NCBI RefSeq assembly: GCF_000685035.1
Contig: NZ_BAYB01000009.1
Span: 186,001-250,000, forward strand
DNA: 64,000 bases
Origin: Paraburkholderia ferrariae NBRC 106233
GTDB taxonomy: Bacteria; Pseudomonadota; Gammaproteobacteria; Burkholderiales; Burkholderiaceae
Direction: 5' to 3'
The notes under the pieces were generated by a model that searched no databases, had not been told where the DNA came from, and saw only the letters and a list, made by a program, of their open reading frames with translations. Each line of letters opens with the position of its first letter. Within the stretch, counting starts at the first letter, position 1. This document shows positions 61,588-64,000 of this stretch, in pieces. Made by a program: the position numbers and the translations under genes.

Positions 61588-62607
61588 ATGAATGCATGGA
61601 AACTGAAGGCGGGTGCGGGCATCGACGCACTCAAGCGCGCCGATATCGCGCCCCGCCAGCCGGGGCCGCACGACGTCGTCGTGAAGATTCACGCGGCGGG
61701 GCTCAACTATCGCGACCTGATGTTCGCGCGCGGCGACTATCTGGGCCTGGGCGACACGCCGCTCGTGCCCGTTGCCGACGGCGCCGGCGAAGTGGTGGAA
61801 GTGGGCAGCGCGGTCACCCGCTTCAAACCGGGCGACCGTGTCATCAACACCTACTTCCCGCACTGGATCGACGGCGCCCCGGCCCCGCGCAAGATCGATG
61901 TCTCCCCGGGCGCGCAGGCAGACGGCGTGCTGGCCGAGCGCTTCGTCGAAAACGAAGAGGCATTCGTCGCGATTCCGGCTCACCTCAGCTATGAAGAAGC
62001 CGCCACGATCTCGTGCGCGGGCATCACCGCCTGGAACGCGCTCTTCGCCGACAGCGGCGCGCAGCCGGGCTCGACCGTCGTACTGCTGGGCACGGGCGGC
62101 GTGTCGATCTGGGCACTCCAGCTCGCGCACGCAGCCGGCTTGCGCACGCTCATCACGTCGTCCAGCGACGAGAAGCTCGCACGCGCCCGGCAACTGGGCG
62201 CCGACGAAACGATCAACTACGCCGCCACGCCCGAATGGCAGAACGAAGTCTTGCGTCTCACGGGCGGCGCGGGCGCCGATATCGTGGTGGAAGTGGGCGG
62301 CCGCGATACGCTGCCGCGCTCGATCGCCGCCGCGAAGCTGGGCGGCACCGTGTCGATCATCGGCGGCGTGAGCGGGTTCGCCGGGCCCGAGCTCCCGCTG
62401 CTGCCAGTGATCGGCGGCATACGGCGGCTGCAGGGTGTCATGGTGGGCAGCCGCGCGATGCTCGAAGACGTGACCCGGCTCGTTGCTGCGCGGCAGATCC
62501 GGCCGGTGGTGGACCGCGTGTTCGGTTTCAACGAGGCGCCCGAGGCTTATGCGTGGCTTCAAAGCGGCCAGCACTTCGGCAAGGTGGTGATTCGCGGCGC
62601 GCAATAG
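61588..62607 (+). CDS. Medium-chain dehydrogenase/reductase, zinc-free NADPH:quinone oxidoreductase type
   Basis: The 339-residue enzyme starts at ATG 61588 behind GGGAG. It has the MDR core HAAGLNYRDLMFARGDY, the AADGAGEVVEVG-type stretch, and the cofactor site VVLLGTGGVSIWALQLAHAA. The zinc-binding Cys/His set is absent, so quinone or enoyl/aldehyde reduction is likely. It is divergent from a LysR regulator and may handle quinones or unsaturated intermediates of aromatic catabolism. Confidence 0.9.
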   Translation: MNAWKLKAGAGIDALKRADIAPRQPGPHDVVVKIHAAGLNYRDLMFARGDYLGLGDTPLVPVADGAGEVVEVGSAVTRFKPGDRVINTYFPHWIDGAPAPRKIDVSPGAQADGVLAERFVENEEAFVAIPAHLSYEEAATISCAGITAWNALFADSGAQPGSTVVLLGTGGVSIWALQLAHAAGLRTLITSSSDEKLARARQLGADETINYAATPEWQNEVLRLTGGAGADIVVEVGGRDTLPRSIAAAKLGGTVSIIGGVSGFAGPELPLLPVIGGIRRLQGVMVGSRAMLEDVTRLVAARQIRPVVDRVFGFNEAPEAYAWLQSGQHFGKVVIRGAQ

Positions 62608-62791
62608 TCGGCCTGGAGTCGGCCCGGGGCGCGGCAGCCGCCTCGAGTATCAAGCAGCAATCCTGTATGTCCGGGCGATGCGCGGCGATTATTGCCGCCC
62701 TCGCCCCATCCCGCCCGCCCCATCCTCACCTCGCCAGCACGCCGCCCCCCTCCCACGCACGGGATTTCCCCAGGCTGACAGACTCGCGTTT

Positions 62792-62830
62792 CCGTCATTA
62801 AATAAATCAACATGATTTAATTAATGACGG
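62792..62830. promoter_or_regulatory. 39-bp near-perfect palindrome upstream of the ROK regulator
   Basis: The arms 62792-62808 and 62814-62830 are 17 bases each with one mismatch, spaced by AACAT; the core reads TTAAATAAATC / GATTTAATTAA. It is the most AT-rich spot near the gene and ends 33 bases ahead of the GTG start. NagC/Mlc/XylR-type ROK proteins bind AT-rich palindromes, so an autoregulatory operator is likely. Confidence 0.65.
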
Positions 62831-62863
62831 CCTCACCGCCGTCGCCCTCGCTGGAGGAGACAC

Positions 62864-64000
62864 GTGAGAAGTCCGCATGTCGGGCAAGGCAGCAATTCGG
62901 CCAATGTCCGCCGCTTCAACGAGCGCCTCGTGCTGCAGGCGCTGCGCCGCGCCGGCGAGGCTTCGAAGGCGGATCTCGCGCGGCTTGCGAACCTCACGAG
63001 CACGGCGGTGGGCAGCATCATCACGTCGCTGATCGAGAACGGCCTGATCGAAGTCACGGGCCGCCGCCTCGACGGCCAGCGCGGCCAGCCGGCCTCCCTG
63101 CTGCGCCTCGACCCGCGCGGCGCGTTCGCCATCGGCGTGCGGCTCGACCGCACCAGCATCGAAACCGTGCTCGTCAATTTCGCGGGCCAGATGATCGCGC
63201 GGCGCTCGCACGATCTGCTGCTGCCGCAGCCGCCCGTGGCCCAGGAGATCGTGCAGCGCGACATCCGCGATCTGCTGTCACGGCTCGACGCCCGCGAGCG
63301 CAGCCGCATCGCCGGCATCGGCGTGGCACAGCCGTACAACCTCGGGAGCTGGCTGCGCGAGCTGGGCCTGCCCGCCGATACTTTCCGCGTGTGGAACGAC
63401 GTCGATTTCGCGGGCGAACTGGGCCGCGCGCTCGCGCTGCCCGTTTTCAGCGAAAACGACGGCAACGCCGCCGCCATTGCCGAGCTGTTCTATGGCTGCG
63501 GGCGTCAGCGCGACGACTTCATCTACCTGTTCCTCGGCCCGGCCATCGGCGGCGGCATCGCCATCGACGGCGACTGCGTGCGCGGCCTCACCGGCAATGC
63601 GGGCGATTTCGCCGTGATGCCGGTGCCGCCCAGCCGCCTGCCCTCCGCGGCGCAGCCGCCGGGCAAATGGGACATCCTGCTTTCGCGGGCATCGCTCATT
63701 TCGCTGCGGCGGCACTTGCGTCACTATGGCGAGACCGTGGACAGCCGCGCCGATCTCGAAGCCTGCATCGCCCGCGGCCATCCCGCCGTGGAGGAATGGC
63801 TCGACGATTGCGTGGATGCGCTCGCGCCCGCGCTGCGCGCCTCGCTGTGCGTGCTGGACCTGCGCGCCGTGGTGCTGGACGCGGACGTGGACGCCGGCCT
63901 CGTCGACACGCTCATGAAGCGCCTGCGCGTGGCGGTGGCCGCCACGGCCCCCGAAGCCAGCATCACGCCCGAACTCGTGCGCGGCACGTTCGGCCCCGAC
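62864..64000 (+). CDS. ROK-family transcriptional regulator (runs off the window)
   Basis: From GTG 62864, with GGAGGAGA eight bases ahead, the frame is open to the window end (379 codons). It has an N-terminal HTH of MarR type (ASKADLARLANLTSTAVGSI, ITSLIENGLIEVTGR) followed by a ROK domain: GIGVAQPYNLGSW, ENDGNAAAIAELFYGCG, and the signature GGGIAIDGDCVRGLTGNAGD. The zinc motif C-x-C-G-x-x-G-C expected after this signature is absent. ROK repressors respond to sugars and control uptake or catabolic operons; targets would lie beyond the window. Only a few tens of codons seem missing. Confidence 0.92.
   Translation, partial: MRSPHVGQGSNSANVRRFNERLVLQALRRAGEASKADLARLANLTSTAVGSIITSLIENGLIEVTGRRLDGQRGQPASLLRLDPRGAFAIGVRLDRTSIETVLVNFAGQMIARRSHDLLLPQPPVAQEIVQRDIRDLLSRLDARERSRIAGIGVAQPYNLGSWLRELGLPADTFRVWNDVDFAGELGRALALPVFSENDGNAAAIAELFYGCGRQRDDFIYLFLGPAIGGGIAIDGDCVRGLTGNAGDFAVMPVPPSRLPSAAQPPGKWDILLSRASLISLRRHLRHYGETVDSRADLEACIARGHPAVEEWLDDCVDALAPALRASLCVLDLRAVVLDADVDAGLVDTLMKRLRVAVAATAPEASITPELVRGTFGPD

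Noticed and set aside
1..64000. tRNA, rRNA, riboswitch and CRISPR searches by eye
   Set aside because: No cloverleaf, conserved riboswitch core, or spaced repeat array was recognised; a covariance-model search would be decisive.

Overview
The window is GC-rich (roughly two-thirds G+C by eye), densely coding DNA from a beta-proteobacterium of the Burkholderiaceae, most likely Paraburkholderia or a close relative. I infer this from two intact trimeric porins that start their mature part with AQSSVTLYG, a short H-NS-like protein beside a lysine/alanine-rich histone H1-like protein, many LysR/IclR/AraC/MocR regulators and a large load of aromatic and sugar-acid catabolism genes. This assignment is inference from gene content; no rRNA or tRNA gene is present to confirm it. 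About 55 protein genes are supported.

Layout. 1-11.45 kb: a LysE-type exporter fragment, a PaiB-like protein divergent from a MocR regulator, mirrored remnants of a porin and a TetR regulator, a GNAT acetyltransferase, a secreted patatin with an outer-membrane barrel, a response regulator / alpha-beta hydrolase / histidine kinase operon divergent from a VirK/YbjX protein, YaiI, and an isochorismatase-like hydrolase. 11.45-13.95 kb: an AT-rich island with three cargo genes (a twin-arginine exported protein, a protein with hydrophobic helices, a small membrane protein), bounded by a roughly 80-bp imperfect inverted repeat, with an IS5-like transposase remnant at its left edge. 14-22.8 kb: aldehyde dehydrogenase, aldo/keto reductase and formaldehyde-activating enzyme in one operon, divergent from a glycine-betaine-type ABC transporter and an MFS protein; then a 12-bp tandem repeat and a LysR regulator. 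22.7-28.6 kb: a probable sugar-acid or polyol catabolic operon (aldehyde dehydrogenase, MFS, enolase-superfamily dehydratase, GMC oxidoreductase). 28.9-35.7 kb: mixed genes, including an M23 peptidase, two nucleoid-type proteins and a cysteinyl-tRNA synthetase with a terminator-like leader. 35.8-41 kb: a periplasmic molybdenum hydroxylase operon (2Fe-2S subunit, Moco subunit, cytochrome c, porin, AraC regulator). 41.3-44.2 kb: a chemoreceptor, a DUF1697 protein and an exported protein of unknown role.

44.3-62.6 kb is the centre of the window: a long minus-strand catabolic operon running from a Rieske ferredoxin, a small helical protein and a Rieske oxygenase through SDR, cupin, alpha/beta hydrolase, IclR, SDR, ThDP enzyme, aspartate-dehydrogenase-like protein, aldehyde dehydrogenase, extradiol-type dioxygenase and ferredoxin reductase to an AAHS-type MFS permease. 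A divergent porin shares its promoter region, which holds two palindromes of the same type (ATGTTCC-N6-GGAACAT and TGTCCATATATGGAACA) that I propose as IclR operators. A second, closely similar IclR, a LysR and a quinone oxidoreductase follow. Together the genes make a complete uptake, ring-hydroxylation, ring-cleavage and aldehyde-oxidation module, but the substrate cannot be read from the sequence. The window ends inside a ROK-family regulator preceded by a 39-bp near-perfect palindrome.
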